This document shows positions 8,536 through 17,743 of a stretch of 64,000 nucleotides of DNA, piece after piece. Position 1 is the first letter of the stretch, and each line of letters starts with the position of its first letter. Both the position numbers and the translations under genes were made by a program. Below the pieces are notes generated by a model. That model had not been told where the DNA came from. It worked only from the letters and a program-made list of their open reading frames with translations, and made no database searches. The stretch covers positions 1 through 64,000 of the forward strand of contig NCAT01000001.1 in the NCBI GenBank assembly GCA_002255575.1. Direction: 5' to 3'. The stretch comes from Acidocella sp. 20-57-95. GTDB taxonomy: Bacteria > Pseudomonadota > Alphaproteobacteria > Acetobacterales > Acetobacteraceae.

Positions 8536-10192
8536 CAATTTGAAAATCGCAATTGCGCAAATGGATTGCACCGTGGGTGCGGTGGATAAAAACCTCGCGG
8601 CCATTCGGGCGGCACGGGCCAAAGCAGCCGCCATGGGTGCGGATTTGCTGGTGACGCCTGAGATGTCGATTTCTGGTTATCAGCCAGAGGATTTGGTGCG
8701 CAAACCAGCCTTCGTTGCAGCGTGCGAGGCGGCGGTGGAAGCCTTGGCAGCGGATACCGCTGATGGTGGTCCGGGGGTGATTGTTGGCACGCCTTGGCGG
8801 CACGGTGAGGCGCTGCATAATGCCGCCTTTGTGCTGGATGGCGGTAAAATTATCGCCAAGCGTGCCAAGCACGAATTGCCCAATTACGGCGTGTTCGATG
8901 ATAAGCGGGTGTTTGATGCCGGCCCTGCCCCCGGCCCGGTGGTGTTCAGGGGCGTCCGGCTGGGGCTGATGATTTGCGAGGATTGGTGGTTCCCGGATGT
9001 ATCCGAAACGTTGGCGGAATCCGGTGCGGAATTGCTGCTCTCCATCAACGCCTCGCCGTTTGAGGATGGCAAGCAGGCGCGGCGGGTGACGCTGGCGGTT
9101 GAACGGGTGGTGGAGACCAAGCTGCCTTATATTTTTGCCGCCCTCACCGGCGGGCAGGATGAAATTGTTTATGATGGCGCGTCCTTCGTGCTGAATGCCG
9201 ACCGGACCCTGGCATTGCAGATGCCGTATTTCGACGAAGCCTTGACGCTGACTGAATGGCAGCGTGTGGATGGCAGACTGGTGTGCACCCCGCATGCGCT
9301 GCCAGCCGAACCGGCGCAGATGGAGCTGATTTATCGCTCCATGATGACGGGCTTGCGCGATTACGTGACGAAAAATGGCTTTCCAGGGGTGATTCTAGGG
9401 CTCTCGGGCGGGATTGATTCTGCCATCTCGGCGGCCGTGGCAGCCGATGCGCTGGGGCCGGACAAGGTACGGGCGGTAATGCTGCCCAGCCCCTATACCA
9501 GCCAGCATAGTTTGGAAGACGCAGCCCTCTGCGCGGAATATCTGGGTATTCACTACGACATTGTGCCGATATCTGGCGCGATGACCGCCTTTAGCGAGGC
9601 GTTGGCCCCGGCCTTTGGCAACCGCGCGGCGGATACAACCGAGGAGAATATTCAGTCTCGTACCCGCGGGCTGATATTGATGGCGATGTCCAACAAGTTT
9701 GGCCATATGCTGCTGACCACTGGCAATAAGTCAGAAATGTCAGTGGGTTACGCCACTCTGTACGGCGATATGTGCGGCGGCTATTCGGTGCTGAAGGATG
9801 TCTACAAAACCACCGTGTTTGCGCTGTGCCGCTGGCGCAATGCCCATAAGCCGGCCGGCGCCCTGGGGCCGGATGGGCTGGTGATGCCAGAACGGGTGAT
9901 TACCAAGCCGCCTTCCGCCGAGTTGAAGGATAACCAGACCGACCAGGACTCACTGCCGCCTTACGATATTCTCGACGGGATTCTGCTGCGGCTGATTGAG
10001 GGCGAGGCCTCCATCGATGCCGTGGTGGCAGAAGGGTTTGACCGTGCCACCGCCGTGCGGGTGTGGAAAATGCTCGACCGCGCCGAATATAAGCGCCGCC
10101 AAGCGCCGCCAGGGGTGAAAATCACACCCCGCGCCTTTGGCCGGGACCGGCGCTACCCGATGACCAATGGGTTCACGAATTTGGTGAAATAA
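8528..10192 (+). CDS. nadE: Glutamine-dependent NAD+ synthase
   Basis: Amidates nicotinate adenine dinucleotide to NAD+, taking ammonia from glutamine. Two domains. The N-terminal nitrilase-type glutaminase (about 1-260) has the Glu-Lys-Cys triad: E45 in TPEMSISG, the Lys in AKHELPNYGVFD and C150 in LMICEDWW. The C-terminal ATP-pyrophosphatase synthase domain has LSGGIDS (292-298), TTGNKSEMSVGYATLYGDM and the KPPSAEL motif. 554 aa is typical. I accept the TTG start at 8528 because it gives the family's usual short N-terminus (LKIAIAQMDCTVG) and overlaps pncB by 8 nt; the first downstream ATG would remove the first strand. A REP-like palindrome follows. Confidence 0.95.
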   Translation: MADNLKIAIAQMDCTVGAVDKNLAAIRAARAKAAAMGADLLVTPEMSISGYQPEDLVRKPAFVAACEAAVEALAADTADGGPGVIVGTPWRHGEALHNAAFVLDGGKIIAKRAKHELPNYGVFDDKRVFDAGPAPGPVVFRGVRLGLMICEDWWFPDVSETLAESGAELLLSINASPFEDGKQARRVTLAVERVVETKLPYIFAALTGGQDEIVYDGASFVLNADRTLALQMPYFDEALTLTEWQRVDGRLVCTPHALPAEPAQMELIYRSMMTGLRDYVTKNGFPGVILGLSGGIDSAISAAVAADALGPDKVRAVMLPSPYTSQHSLEDAALCAEYLGIHYDIVPISGAMTAFSEALAPAFGNRAADTTEENIQSRTRGLILMAMSNKFGHMLLTTGNKSEMSVGYATLYGDMCGGYSVLKDVYKTTVFALCRWRNAHKPAGALGPDGLVMPERVITKPPSAELKDNQTDQDSLPPYDILDGILLRLIEGEASIDAVVAEGFDRATAVRVWKMLDRAEYKRRQAPPGVKITPRAFGRDRRYPMTNGFTNLVK

Positions 10193-10214
10193 TCCGGTTT
10201 TTTGAACGTAAGAA

Positions 10215-10242
10215 GAAGATTCTCGCATTGGCGGGAATGACG
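10215..10242. repeat. REP-like palindrome, copy B
   Basis: GAAGATTCTCGC, a short loop, then GCGGGAATGACG. Same family as 1452-1479 and 13936-13963, with weaker left-arm pairing. It lies 22 nt after the nadE stop; the rest of the 187-nt gap shows no gene. Confidence 0.65.
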
Positions 10243-10379
10243 GGGTGAATTGCGAAAAGGCACTAACGTTTTTTCTCAGTTGATGTATGTAGAGGATTGG
10301 CCGTGGCGAATCGCGGCCAGGGATAAATGACAGTCGGCGGAAGCCCGAGACTGACGATTGATATAGGGGTTCTACCTGC

Positions 10380-13091
10380 ATGCCGACGGCCTATTCGACC
10401 GAAGACCTGGAACAAGTGTTCGACGCGCCTTTGCTACGGCGTGGCCGGACTTTGAACTTCCTGGAAGCGGTACAGGTAAGCCTGGATGGCGATACCATTA
10501 ACGGCACGGTGGATGACAAAGGCGAGATTCGGCATGTGAGTTTAAGCCCGGCTTTGATGGGCCGGCGCGTATCCTTCGCGGAACGCCATTGTGATTGCGG
10601 GCAGTTGCGCTGCGCCCACATGACTGCCACCGCCATTGCCGCCATGCAGCGCTTTCCGGCATTGCAAAAACCCAAGCCGGTTCCTGAAGTGATTGTGCCG
10701 GCGACGGATCTGTCGCAGCCGCGGCAATTTCAGCAGGCCCCACCGAAAATCCGCCCGCAAGGCCGCCGCGCCAAGGCGGCCGTGATTGCCGCACCGCTGA
10801 GCGCACCCGAAGTGAATGGCGTGGTGATTGACCGCACGCCGATCCCCGTGCTGCGCCTGCGCCGCGTTTATGCACCCGATGAGTTGGGCCGCCAGCGACT
10901 GATCGACGTGCTAACGCTGGATTTCGACTATGGCGGCATCACCATCGATGGTGCGGAAGAGGCGATGTTCATCACCATCAAATCCCCCACCGGCCCGATG
11001 TTCATACGGCGCGACCAGGCGGCTGAGGCGGCGGCGCTGGATGAGCTACGGCCAGATAATTTTGTCCAAATGCGGGTGAATGACGGCAAATCAGCCCGTG
11101 GCCAGCGCGTTCTAGTGTTCCGTGGGCAGGATGCCGCGGCCATGTGGCACCATTTCGTGGCGGTGCGCGTGCCGCAATTGCAGGCGCAAGGCTGGCAAAC
11201 CAACATTGACGAGAATTTTGGACCACGGCTGGCTGAGACCATCGGCATTCTCGATGTGCAGGTATCGGATGCTGACAAGGGCAATTTCTCGCTGGAATTT
11301 GGCATCGAGATCGACGGTGTGCGCCACCCGTTGCTGCCGATTTTGGAACATTTGCTGGCCCGTGGTGGTATTGATGCCGCGCAGATTGTGGGCGACGAGC
11401 TGATCACCAGCATGGATGACGGACGCGTGCTAAAGCTGCCGGCTGAGCGTATTCGCCGGCTGCTGGCGGTGATGGGCGATTTGATTGAAGCCGCTGGCCG
11501 TACCGCTGAGAAAGCCCTGGTGCTGCCGGTGGGTGCGGCGGCCACGGTGCTGGAACTGGAAGATGTTCTGACCACCAGTTGGCAGAATGCCGCGGCGATT
11601 GAAGCCTATGTGGATAAATTCCGGGGTGAGCCGGAAATTTTGCCGGTTGAATTGCCCCCTACCTTTAAGGCCGAGCTTCGGCATTATCAGCAGCATGGCG
11701 TGGACTGGTTGCAGCATCTCAGCAGCCACGGGTTAGGTGGGTTTCTGGCCGATGATATGGGCCTTGGTAAAACCGCGCAGACAATTGCGCATATTACTGT
11801 GGAACATGCAGCAGGCCGCTTGACCGCACCCGCTTTAATTGTGGTGCCGACCAGCCTGGTGGCGAACTGGACAGCGGAGCTTAAGAAATTCGCGCCGCAT
11901 TTGAAGGTGCTGGTGCTGCATGGCATGGAGCGCCATGAAAAGCGTGACCAGTTGGGCGAAGTGCATGTGGCCATTACCACCTACACGGTGCTGACCCGCG
12001 ATATTGAAGAGATGAAGGCTCTGCCTTGGCATATTGTGGTGCTGGACGAAGCGCAGGCGATCAAGAGCCCGGATGCGCGTGCCACCCGTGCCGTGTGCCA
12101 GCTAGAGACCACCAACCGTGTATGCCTCTCTGGCACGCCGATTGAGAATAATCTTGAAGAGCTATGGTCGCAATTTGCCTTCCTGATGCCCGGATTGTTG
12201 GGGGACCGCCGGGGGTTTACCAAGCGCTTCCGCACGCCCATTGAAAAGAACAATGATGCGACGTGCAGGGCACAGTTGATCCAACGGATTCAGCCGTTCA
12301 TTCTGCGCCGCACCAAGTCTGAGGTGGCAACCGAATTGCCGCCGAAACATACCATTCTGCGCCGGATTACTTTGGCACCTGACCAGCGCGAATTATACGA
12401 GACGATTCGTGGTACTTTATATGAAACGGTGCGCGAACAGGTGGCGGAACGCACGCTGGCACAGAGCCGGATTATCGTGCTCGATGCATTACTGAAATTG
12501 CGGCAAGCCTGCTGTGACCCGCGGTTGGTGAAGCTGGCATCTGCCAAAACCGTTGAAACCTCGGCCAAGCTTGAAGATTTGCTGGAAATGCTAGGTGAGC
12601 TGATCCCCGAAGGGCGGCGGATTTTGCTGTTCTCGCAGTTCACGTCGATGTTGGATTTGATCAAACCGCGTCTGCATGAGGCGGGGATTAAGTTTGTTGA
12701 GTTGCGTGGTGATACGCGCGACCGTGCTGAGCCGGTGCGCAGTTTTGAAGCTGGCGAAGTGCCGCTGTTTTTGATCTCGCTGAAGGCCGGTGGGCGGGGG
12801 TTGAATTTGACCTCGGCTGATACCGTGATCCATTACGACCCGTGGTGGAACCCGGCGGTGGAAAACCAGGCATCCGACCGTGCGCATCGTATCGGCCAGA
12901 CAAAGTCGGTGTTTGTGTACAAGCTAATCGCGGTGGATACGGTAGAAGAACGCATTCTGGAATTGCAGCAACGCAAGGCTGAGCTTGCCAGTATTGCGTT
13001 TAATGAATCCTCCGGTGGCCTCGCGTTTGATATCAGTGACATCAACTTCCTGTTCGGGCAGGACCCGGAGAAACAGGCAGAGGCGGCATAA
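10380..13091 (+). CDS. SWIM zinc-finger / SNF2-family helicase
   Basis: Large ATP-dependent DNA translocase of the SWI2/SNF2 superfamily, 903 aa. An N-terminal SWIM zinc finger is visible as C71-x-C73 ... C78-x-H80 (CDCGQLRCAH). A roughly 350-residue middle region of unknown function follows. The motor domain begins near residue 430: Walker A DDMGLGKTAQT (about 458), VVPTSLVANW, DEAQ, LSGTPIENNLEELW, then the C-terminal lobe LLFSQFTSMLD, LKAGGRGLNL and the arginine-finger motif DRAHRIGQTK. Bacterial members are suspected to work in transcription or DNA repair; the role here is not known. The sulfotransferase gene begins 6 nt after the stop. The ribosome site is weak. Confidence 0.9.
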   Translation: MPTAYSTEDLEQVFDAPLLRRGRTLNFLEAVQVSLDGDTINGTVDDKGEIRHVSLSPALMGRRVSFAERHCDCGQLRCAHMTATAIAAMQRFPALQKPKPVPEVIVPATDLSQPRQFQQAPPKIRPQGRRAKAAVIAAPLSAPEVNGVVIDRTPIPVLRLRRVYAPDELGRQRLIDVLTLDFDYGGITIDGAEEAMFITIKSPTGPMFIRRDQAAEAAALDELRPDNFVQMRVNDGKSARGQRVLVFRGQDAAAMWHHFVAVRVPQLQAQGWQTNIDENFGPRLAETIGILDVQVSDADKGNFSLEFGIEIDGVRHPLLPILEHLLARGGIDAAQIVGDELITSMDDGRVLKLPAERIRRLLAVMGDLIEAAGRTAEKALVLPVGAAATVLELEDVLTTSWQNAAAIEAYVDKFRGEPEILPVELPPTFKAELRHYQQHGVDWLQHLSSHGLGGFLADDMGLGKTAQTIAHITVEHAAGRLTAPALIVVPTSLVANWTAELKKFAPHLKVLVLHGMERHEKRDQLGEVHVAITTYTVLTRDIEEMKALPWHIVVLDEAQAIKSPDARATRAVCQLETTNRVCLSGTPIENNLEELWSQFAFLMPGLLGDRRGFTKRFRTPIEKNNDATCRAQLIQRIQPFILRRTKSEVATELPPKHTILRRITLAPDQRELYETIRGTLYETVREQVAERTLAQSRIIVLDALLKLRQACCDPRLVKLASAKTVETSAKLEDLLEMLGELIPEGRRILLFSQFTSMLDLIKPRLHEAGIKFVELRGDTRDRAEPVRSFEAGEVPLFLISLKAGGRGLNLTSADTVIHYDPWWNPAVENQASDRAHRIGQTKSVFVYKLIAVDTVEERILELQQRKAELASIAFNESSGGLAFDISDINFLFGQDPEKQAEAA

Positions 13092-13097
13092 GCACAG

Positions 13098-13922
13098 ATG
13101 GGTAAGCTTGTTTGGCTGGCTTCCTACCCGAAGTCTGGTAACACGTGGCTGCGGGCGTTTTTGAACAACTACATCGCTGAGCCAAAGACGCCGCACAGCA
13201 TTAATAAGCTCGCGGATTTTTCGGCGGTGGAGTCGGCCGCAGTGTTCTACCGCCCGCTGAACAATAAGCCAGCCTCGGGTTATAGCACCGAGGAGGTGCA
13301 GGCGATGCGCCCGCTGGTGCAGCAAAACCTGATGCGGCTGCATGAGGATTTGGTGTTCGTGAAAACCCATAATGCCGCGCTGAAGCTGCATGATGTAGAA
13401 TTATGCGCGAACGCGGTTACTGCGGGGGCGATTTATCTGGTGCGTGACCCGCGCGATGTGGCGATTTCCTATGCGCGCTATACCGGGCAAAGCATCGATG
13501 AGATTATTAGCTTTATGGGCAGCGAGGGGGCGGCGCATCGCAGCACTGATGTTCAGGTGTTTGAGTTTTTAAGCTCATGGTCGGTACATGTGCAGTCCTG
13601 GGTGGCGCGCGCAAAAACTTTACTGGTGCGCTATGAGGATTTGCAGGCTGAGCCGGTGAAAACATTCGGCAAAATTGTGCAGTTTCTGGGCGATGATGCG
13701 AACCCGGCGCGGTTAAAGAAGGCGATCGAGTTTAGTGAATTTCATGAACTGGCCCGGCAGGAACAAGCCGAAGGCTACAAGGCGCATACGCCGGGTGCGG
13801 TGGCGGCATTTTTCCGGGAAGGCAAAGCGGGCGGGTGGCGAGAGGTTTTAACGGCCGACCAAGCGCAGCAGATTGAAGCTGATCATGGTGGGGTGATGCG
13901 GCTTTTTGGGTATTTGGGCTAA
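13098..13922 (+). CDS. Sulfotransferase domain protein
   Basis: 274 aa. The PAPS 5'-phosphosulfate loop YPKSGNTW (residues 10-17) and the 3'-phosphate motif VRDPRD (115-120) followed by a conserved Ser are both present, with FVKTHNA between them. These define the cytosolic sulfotransferase fold; the acceptor cannot be read from sequence. No signal peptide. It starts 6 nt after the SNF2 gene and probably shares its transcript, although no functional link is obvious. Sequence after the stop is a palindrome grading into tandem repeats. Confidence 0.88.
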   Translation: MGKLVWLASYPKSGNTWLRAFLNNYIAEPKTPHSINKLADFSAVESAAVFYRPLNNKPASGYSTEEVQAMRPLVQQNLMRLHEDLVFVKTHNAALKLHDVELCANAVTAGAIYLVRDPRDVAISYARYTGQSIDEIISFMGSEGAAHRSTDVQVFEFLSSWSVHVQSWVARAKTLLVRYEDLQAEPVKTFGKIVQFLGDDANPARLKKAIEFSEFHELARQEQAEGYKAHTPGAVAAFFREGKAGGWREVLTADQAQQIEADHGGVMRLFGYLG

Positions 13923-13935
13923 AGCTTGCCCTGAA

Positions 13936-13963
13936 GAAGATTCCCGCTTTCGCGGGAATGACG
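13936..13963. repeat. REP-like palindrome, copy C
   Basis: GAAGATTCCCGC, TTTC loop, GCGGGAATGACG: near-perfect hairpin of the same family as 1452-1479. Its right arm is also the first part of the tandem array at 13952-14051. Confidence 0.75.
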
Positions 13964-14051
13964 GGATAGGAGCGGGAATGACGGGGTAGGAGCGCCAATC
14001 ACGGGATAGGAGCGGGAATAACGCGATAGGACCGGGAATGACGCGATAGGA
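13952..14051. repeat. Five tandem 20-bp repeats (minisatellite)
   Basis: Five head-to-tail units of consensus GCGGGAATGACGGGATAGGA, diverging progressively: GCGGGAATGACGGGGTAGGA, GCGCCAATCACGGGATAGGA, GCGGGAATAACGCGATAGGA, CCGGGAATGACGCGATAGGA. A degenerate sixth unit follows. Lies between the converging sulfotransferase and lpxC genes. No spacers and no cas genes, so it is not CRISPR. Confidence 0.85.
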
Positions 14052-14110
14052 TCGGGAAGGGAGCGGGAATGGCAGCGTAAGGGCCGAAATTGTGGGTGGG
14101 AGTGGGCGTT

Positions 14111-15079
14111 TCAGACCGGGGCGGCGGCGGCCGGCATCAGCATCGGGGCGCCGGCGAATTGGGTGCGGGTGATGCGATAATTGGCGCTATCAGCAAATAA
14201 CGCTCGCAGAACTTGGTTATTCAAGGCGTGGCCGGTACGGTTGCCACGGAAGCGCCCGCAGAGCGGCGCGCCTGCTAAAGCGAGATCGCCCACCACGTCC
14301 AGCAACTTGTGACGAACGAATTCATCCTGCCAACGCAGCCCTTCCGGGTTCAGAACCTTATCGCCATCCACCACGATGGCATTGGCAAGGCTGCCACCAC
14401 GCGCCAAGCCCATTTTACGCAAAGCTTCCACTTCGGCAGCCATGGTAAAGGTGCGGGCGCGGGCAAGCTCGTTCGCAAAGGACTCGGTGGTGAGGCCGAG
14501 ATTAAAAGCCTGACGACCAATGGCACCAGCGGCAAAATCAATCGCTAACGAAAGGTCAAGGCCGCTAGCTGGGTAAGTGGCATTCTGGTGCGGGCGCAGT
14601 TCGGCAAAAGCCTCACCTTGCTCAACGCGCACCGGCTGCAACACTTCAATAATGTCGCGTAAGCCGCCATGGCTGGCAATGCCGGCGCTCTCGATCAGAA
14701 ACAGGAAGGGCGCTGCCGAGCCATCCAAAATCGGGAGCTCTGCTGCGTCAACTTCAATAATCAAGTCATCGATCCGGGACGCGCTCAGTGCCGCCATCAA
14801 ATGTTCGATGGTGCCAACGCGGGCTTGCGGGCGGTCCGCTAGGCTGATCACGGTGCAAAGGCGCGTGTCGGTAACATGGTCGTATAAAGCGGGAATGATT
14901 GCATCAATATCGGTGCGATGAAATACGATCCCGGTATTTACCGGGGCGGGGCGCAAATTCAGGTGTACATCATTGCCGCTATGCAGCCCAATGCCAACAC
15001 AGCCGATGGCGGATTTCAATGTCCGGCGCGAAGAGCTCGCTTCACCACCAAACCCGACCCGATCACCAAAATAAGACAT
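14111..15079 (-). CDS. lpxC: UDP-3-O-acyl-N-acetylglucosamine deacetylase
   Basis: Zinc enzyme for the committed step of lipid A synthesis, in the cytoplasm. 322 aa. Visible: SAIGCVGIGLHSG near the N-terminus, zinc-binding His93 in TIEHLMAAL, PILDGSAAPF, and HKLLDVVGDLAL with the other zinc His and Asp, followed by FRGNRTGHALNN containing the catalytic His. A short proline/alanine-rich tail ends the protein. It is the last gene of the dcw cluster, the classical position after ftsZ, but here a KirBac gene intervenes. The 118-nt leader to that gene may hold its own promoter; the ribosome site is weak. Confidence 0.95.
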   Translation of the reverse strand: MSYFGDRVGFGGEASSSRRTLKSAIGCVGIGLHSGNDVHLNLRPAPVNTGIVFHRTDIDAIIPALYDHVTDTRLCTVISLADRPQARVGTIEHLMAALSASRIDDLIIEVDAAELPILDGSAAPFLFLIESAGIASHGGLRDIIEVLQPVRVEQGEAFAELRPHQNATYPASGLDLSLAIDFAAGAIGRQAFNLGLTTESFANELARARTFTMAAEVEALRKMGLARGGSLANAIVVDGDKVLNPEGLRWQDEFVRHKLLDVVGDLALAGAPLCGRFRGNRTGHALNNQVLRALFADSANYRITRTQFAGAPMLMPAAAAPV

Positions 15080-15197
15080 AAATTAACCCATCGCTCATTA
15101 TGTTAAGCACATTAGGCGAGGGGATCGACCGGCGCCAGTCAATCATTATTACTGTTTATTTCTGTTTAACCCGTTGTTTTTACGTGATTTAATGTAT

Positions 15198-15977
15198 CTA
15201 TTTATCTCGGACTGTAACGGTTTCCGTGTCATGGAAACGCCTGTAATCAATGGCCAGATCCCCATTCGGTTTGCGCTCGATCACGTCCACAAAACGATGG
15301 CCAAAGCGGACATCTTCAGCGCCATAAACATGCCGCGTGTAAATGCTGGCGCTCAAGGTGTCGTCAATGCCGGTGAAAGAGCAAATGATCACGTTGCCAC
15401 CGGCGGCGATGGCAGATTTATCTTTGCCGTAGAGGGGGCTGTCCGGTGTGATTTTATGCATTACCAGCCAACTGAGCGCAAAGACAGGCGAGACATCGCG
15501 CTCCAGCTTCAACGTGACCATCCGGCGCAGCACACTGCCATCTTCCTCAGTTTCATCGTGGGTGAGAGTCACATTCATGCGGGCTTCGGTAATCTGGTTG
15601 CGGCGTTCGTTTACAATACGGAACATTAAAGTCGGCGTACCGCGATAATCACGGATAATAAGGACTTTGCTAAACATAACGCGCGCCTGTGGGCGCGAGA
15701 GGCGGGCAAATAATATGCCGGTTGCCAGTGCGGTGGCTAGCAAGCCGATGAGAGATTCCAGCGAAGAGGCAAAATTGGCAGCCACCGAGACCGGGTAGAT
15801 GGCGCCATAGCCGGTGGTGGAAAGCGTTTGCACCGAGAAAAAAAAGGCCCCCAGCCAGGTGCCAGCCCGCACCCCTGCCAGCCCGCCGGTGATGGCATAA
15901 ACAACTGTGAAAAACATATTTATTAGCAAAAACAAAGCCGCCAGCGTGCCGAGCAACGCGGGCAACTGCATGGTCAT
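15198..15977 (-). CDS. KirBac-type inward-rectifier potassium channel (start uncertain)
   Basis: Tetrameric inner-membrane K+ channel. Two transmembrane helices flank the pore loop; the selectivity filter TTGYG is at residues 54-58 of the form given. After the second helix come the conserved LSRPxARVMFS linker and the cytoplasmic immunoglobulin-like Kir domain (FRIVNERRNQI, LSWLVMHKI, GHRFVDV). The ATG at 15977 is the only ATG, but it lies inside the family's N-terminal part. The same frame is open upstream to 16097 and encodes a recognisable slide-helix segment (RGISDAYHTL) that matches the family, so the true start is probably upstream and non-ATG; a CTG at 16061 is one possibility. Placed between ftsZ and lpxC. 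Confidence 0.85.
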   Translation of the reverse strand: MTMQLPALLGTLAALFLLINMFFTVVYAITGGLAGVRAGTWLGAFFFSVQTLSTTGYGAIYPVSVAANFASSLESLIGLLATALATGILFARLSRPQARVMFSKVLIIRDYRGTPTLMFRIVNERRNQITEARMNVTLTHDETEEDGSVLRRMVTLKLERDVSPVFALSWLVMHKITPDSPLYGKDKSAIAAGGNVIICSFTGIDDTLSASIYTRHVYGAEDVRFGHRFVDVIERKPNGDLAIDYRRFHDTETVTVRDK

Positions 15978-16041
15978 CAGCGTATGATACGCATCACTGA
16001 TACCGCGGCGGGAAACGCCGCGCCGCTCGATGGAGCGAAGC

Positions 16042-16063
16042 GCCGCTGCCGTTAAAGGCAGCG
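16042..16063 (-). other. Perfect hairpin between ftsZ and the KirBac gene
   Basis: Inverted repeat CCGCTGCC-TTTAAC-GGCAGCGG on the minus strand, 28-49 nt after the ftsZ stop. There is no T run, so it is not a classical terminator. It falls inside the upstream-open reading frame of the KirBac gene and could be an mRNA processing, attenuation or translation-control element. Confidence 0.45.
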
Positions 16064-16090
16064 GACGAGGACGGGATTTAGCAGATCGCT

Positions 16091-17668
16091 TTATGAGTTA
16101 GAACGGCGCAGGAACGCCGGAATTTCCAGGCCGATTTCGTCAATCTGCGCCGGCCTTACAGCGGCACGGGCAGGCTCTGGCTGGACATGAAAATCTGGCT
16201 CATGACGCGGCGCCACCGGGGCGATCACCGGTTCGCGGTGCGTGGTGGCGCGCGGTGCGGTTTGCACCGGTTCTTCATGGGCCCCACCAAACACCCGGCT
16301 GAACAGGCTCGGCCGCTTGGCAGTTTCCGGTGCCGGTTGGCGCGGTGGTTCGTAGCGCGCAGTGGCCGGTTGCGGTTGCGGTTGGGCCTGCGCTTGCGGC
16401 TGCATTTGCGGCGCTGGTTTTGCTGGCTTTACTTCATAGTCACGCAAGTCCAACGCTTCGGTTTCGGCTGATTCTCGGAACGCGGTCGATAATAACGGCT
16501 TGGCGGGCGGGTGCGGAACATAGCCGGCCCCGCCTGTAGCCAGGGATGTTGCTGCATGTTGGGCAACCGGCTGCGGTGCTACCGCGGCTTGCTGCCCGTT
16601 CTGAATGCCGGCCTGCACATGCGGCGGAAAGGCTACCGAATCGGCAACGCCGCCGCCGACCACTTGCAATTTCGGCATCTGCGAGGTCGCTGGGGCGGCA
16701 CTATCAATACCGGTTGCCACCACGGAAATCCGCATACGGCCCGCCAGATTCTCGTCGAGCGCCATGCCGACCATGATGTTGGCATCCTCATCCACTTCCT
16801 CGCGGATGCGGGTGGCGGCCTGGTCCATTTCAAACAATGTGAGGTCAGAGCCGCCCGTGATGTTAATGAGCAGGCCACGCGCGCCCTTGATGTTAGTATC
16901 TTCCAGCAAAGGGTTGCTAATAGCAGCTTCAGCGGCGCGCATCGCGCGATCCTCACCAGAGGCCTCGCCCGTGCCCATCATTGCCTTGCCCATTTCGGCC
17001 ATCACGGAGCGGATATCGGCATAGTCCAGATTCACCAAGCCCGGCAGCACCATCAAGTCCGTTACGCCGCGCACGCCCATATAGAGCACGTTGTCGGCCA
17101 TCTCGAAGGCTTCTTTCCAGCCGGTGCGTTCATTGGCAACCTTAAAGAGATTTTGGTTGGGAATCACAATCAGCGTATCAACATAGGCCTGCAATTCGGC
17201 GATGCCTTCATCGGCCAACCGCATGCGCTTTTTACCTTCAAAACCAAACGGCTTGGTAACCACGCCGATGGTGAGGATGTTACGCTCGCGCGCCATGCGG
17301 GCGATGACCGGTGCGGCCCCGGTGCCGGTGCCACCACCCATACCGGCGGTAATGAAGACCATGTGGGTGTTTTCCAGATGCCGTGCCAGATCATCTGACG
17401 CTTCGTCAGCGGACGCCTTCCCGACTTCCGGGCGGCCACCTGCGCCGTTGCCCTGGGTGATATGCGGCCCCAACTGAATGCGGCGTTCGGCCAATGATAG
17501 CTGCAACGACTGCGCATCGGTATTGGCAACCACGAAATCAACGCCCGGCAGGTTCAACGCGATCATGTTATTGACTGCGTTCGTACCGCCGCCACCAACA
17601 CCAATAACGGTGATGCGCGGGGTAAAATCCGTGTGCGCCGTCTTCTGAATCGTCAGGTTGAGGGTCAT
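16091..17668 (-). CDS. ftsZ: Cell division GTPase FtsZ
   Basis: Tubulin homologue that forms the Z ring. 525 aa, longer than the about 380 aa of Escherichia coli because of an extended linker. GTPase domain: [15 protein letters not shown] and the tubulin signature [10 protein letters not shown] (111-120), then the NxDxxD-type T7 loop region LVNLDYADI. Residues about 330-500 form a Pro/Gln/Ala-rich disordered linker, typical of alphaproteobacteria, ending in the conserved C-terminal peptide [12 protein letters not shown] that binds FtsA. A consensus AAGGAG lies 9-10 nt before ATG 17668. A 75-nt gap to ftsA could hold a promoter. Confidence 0.97.
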   Translation of the reverse strand: MTLNLTIQKTAHTDFTPRITVIGVGGGGTNAVNNMIALNLPGVDFVVANTDAQSLQLSLAERRIQLGPHITQGNGAGGRPEVGKASADEASDDLARHLENTHMVFITAGMGGGTGTGAAPVIARMARERNILTIGVVTKPFGFEGKKRMRLADEGIAELQAYVDTLIVIPNQNLFKVANERTGWKEAFEMADNVLYMGVRGVTDLMVLPGLVNLDYADIRSVMAEMGKAMMGTGEASGEDRAMRAAEAAISNPLLEDTNIKGARGLLINITGGSDLTLFEMDQAATRIREEVDEDANIMVGMALDENLAGRMRISVVATGIDSAAPATSQMPKLQVVGGGVADSVAFPPHVQAGIQNGQQAAVAPQPVAQHAATSLATGGAGYVPHPPAKPLLSTAFRESAETEALDLRDYEVKPAKPAPQMQPQAQAQPQPQPATARYEPPRQPAPETAKRPSLFSRVFGGAHEEPVQTAPRATTHREPVIAPVAPRHEPDFHVQPEPARAAVRPAQIDEIGLEIPAFLRRSNS

Positions 17669-17743
17669 CTGTCAGTCTCCTTAATTCGTAGCGGTAAAGA
17701 ACGCTTCGATTTCATGTCAAACAAGAAATGCAGTTTTTCGGGC

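Noticed and set aside
13952-14051. Tandem 20-bp repeats as a CRISPR array
   Set aside because: Units are directly contiguous with no spacers, and no cas gene is near.
16511-17398. 295-codon open frame antisense to ftsZ
   Set aside because: High-GC third positions leave antisense frames open; there is no ribosome site or recognisable domain, and ftsZ is certain. The same applies to long antisense frames over gor (5049-5963), aroG (5966-7210), pncB (7174-8427) and nadB (46529-47521).
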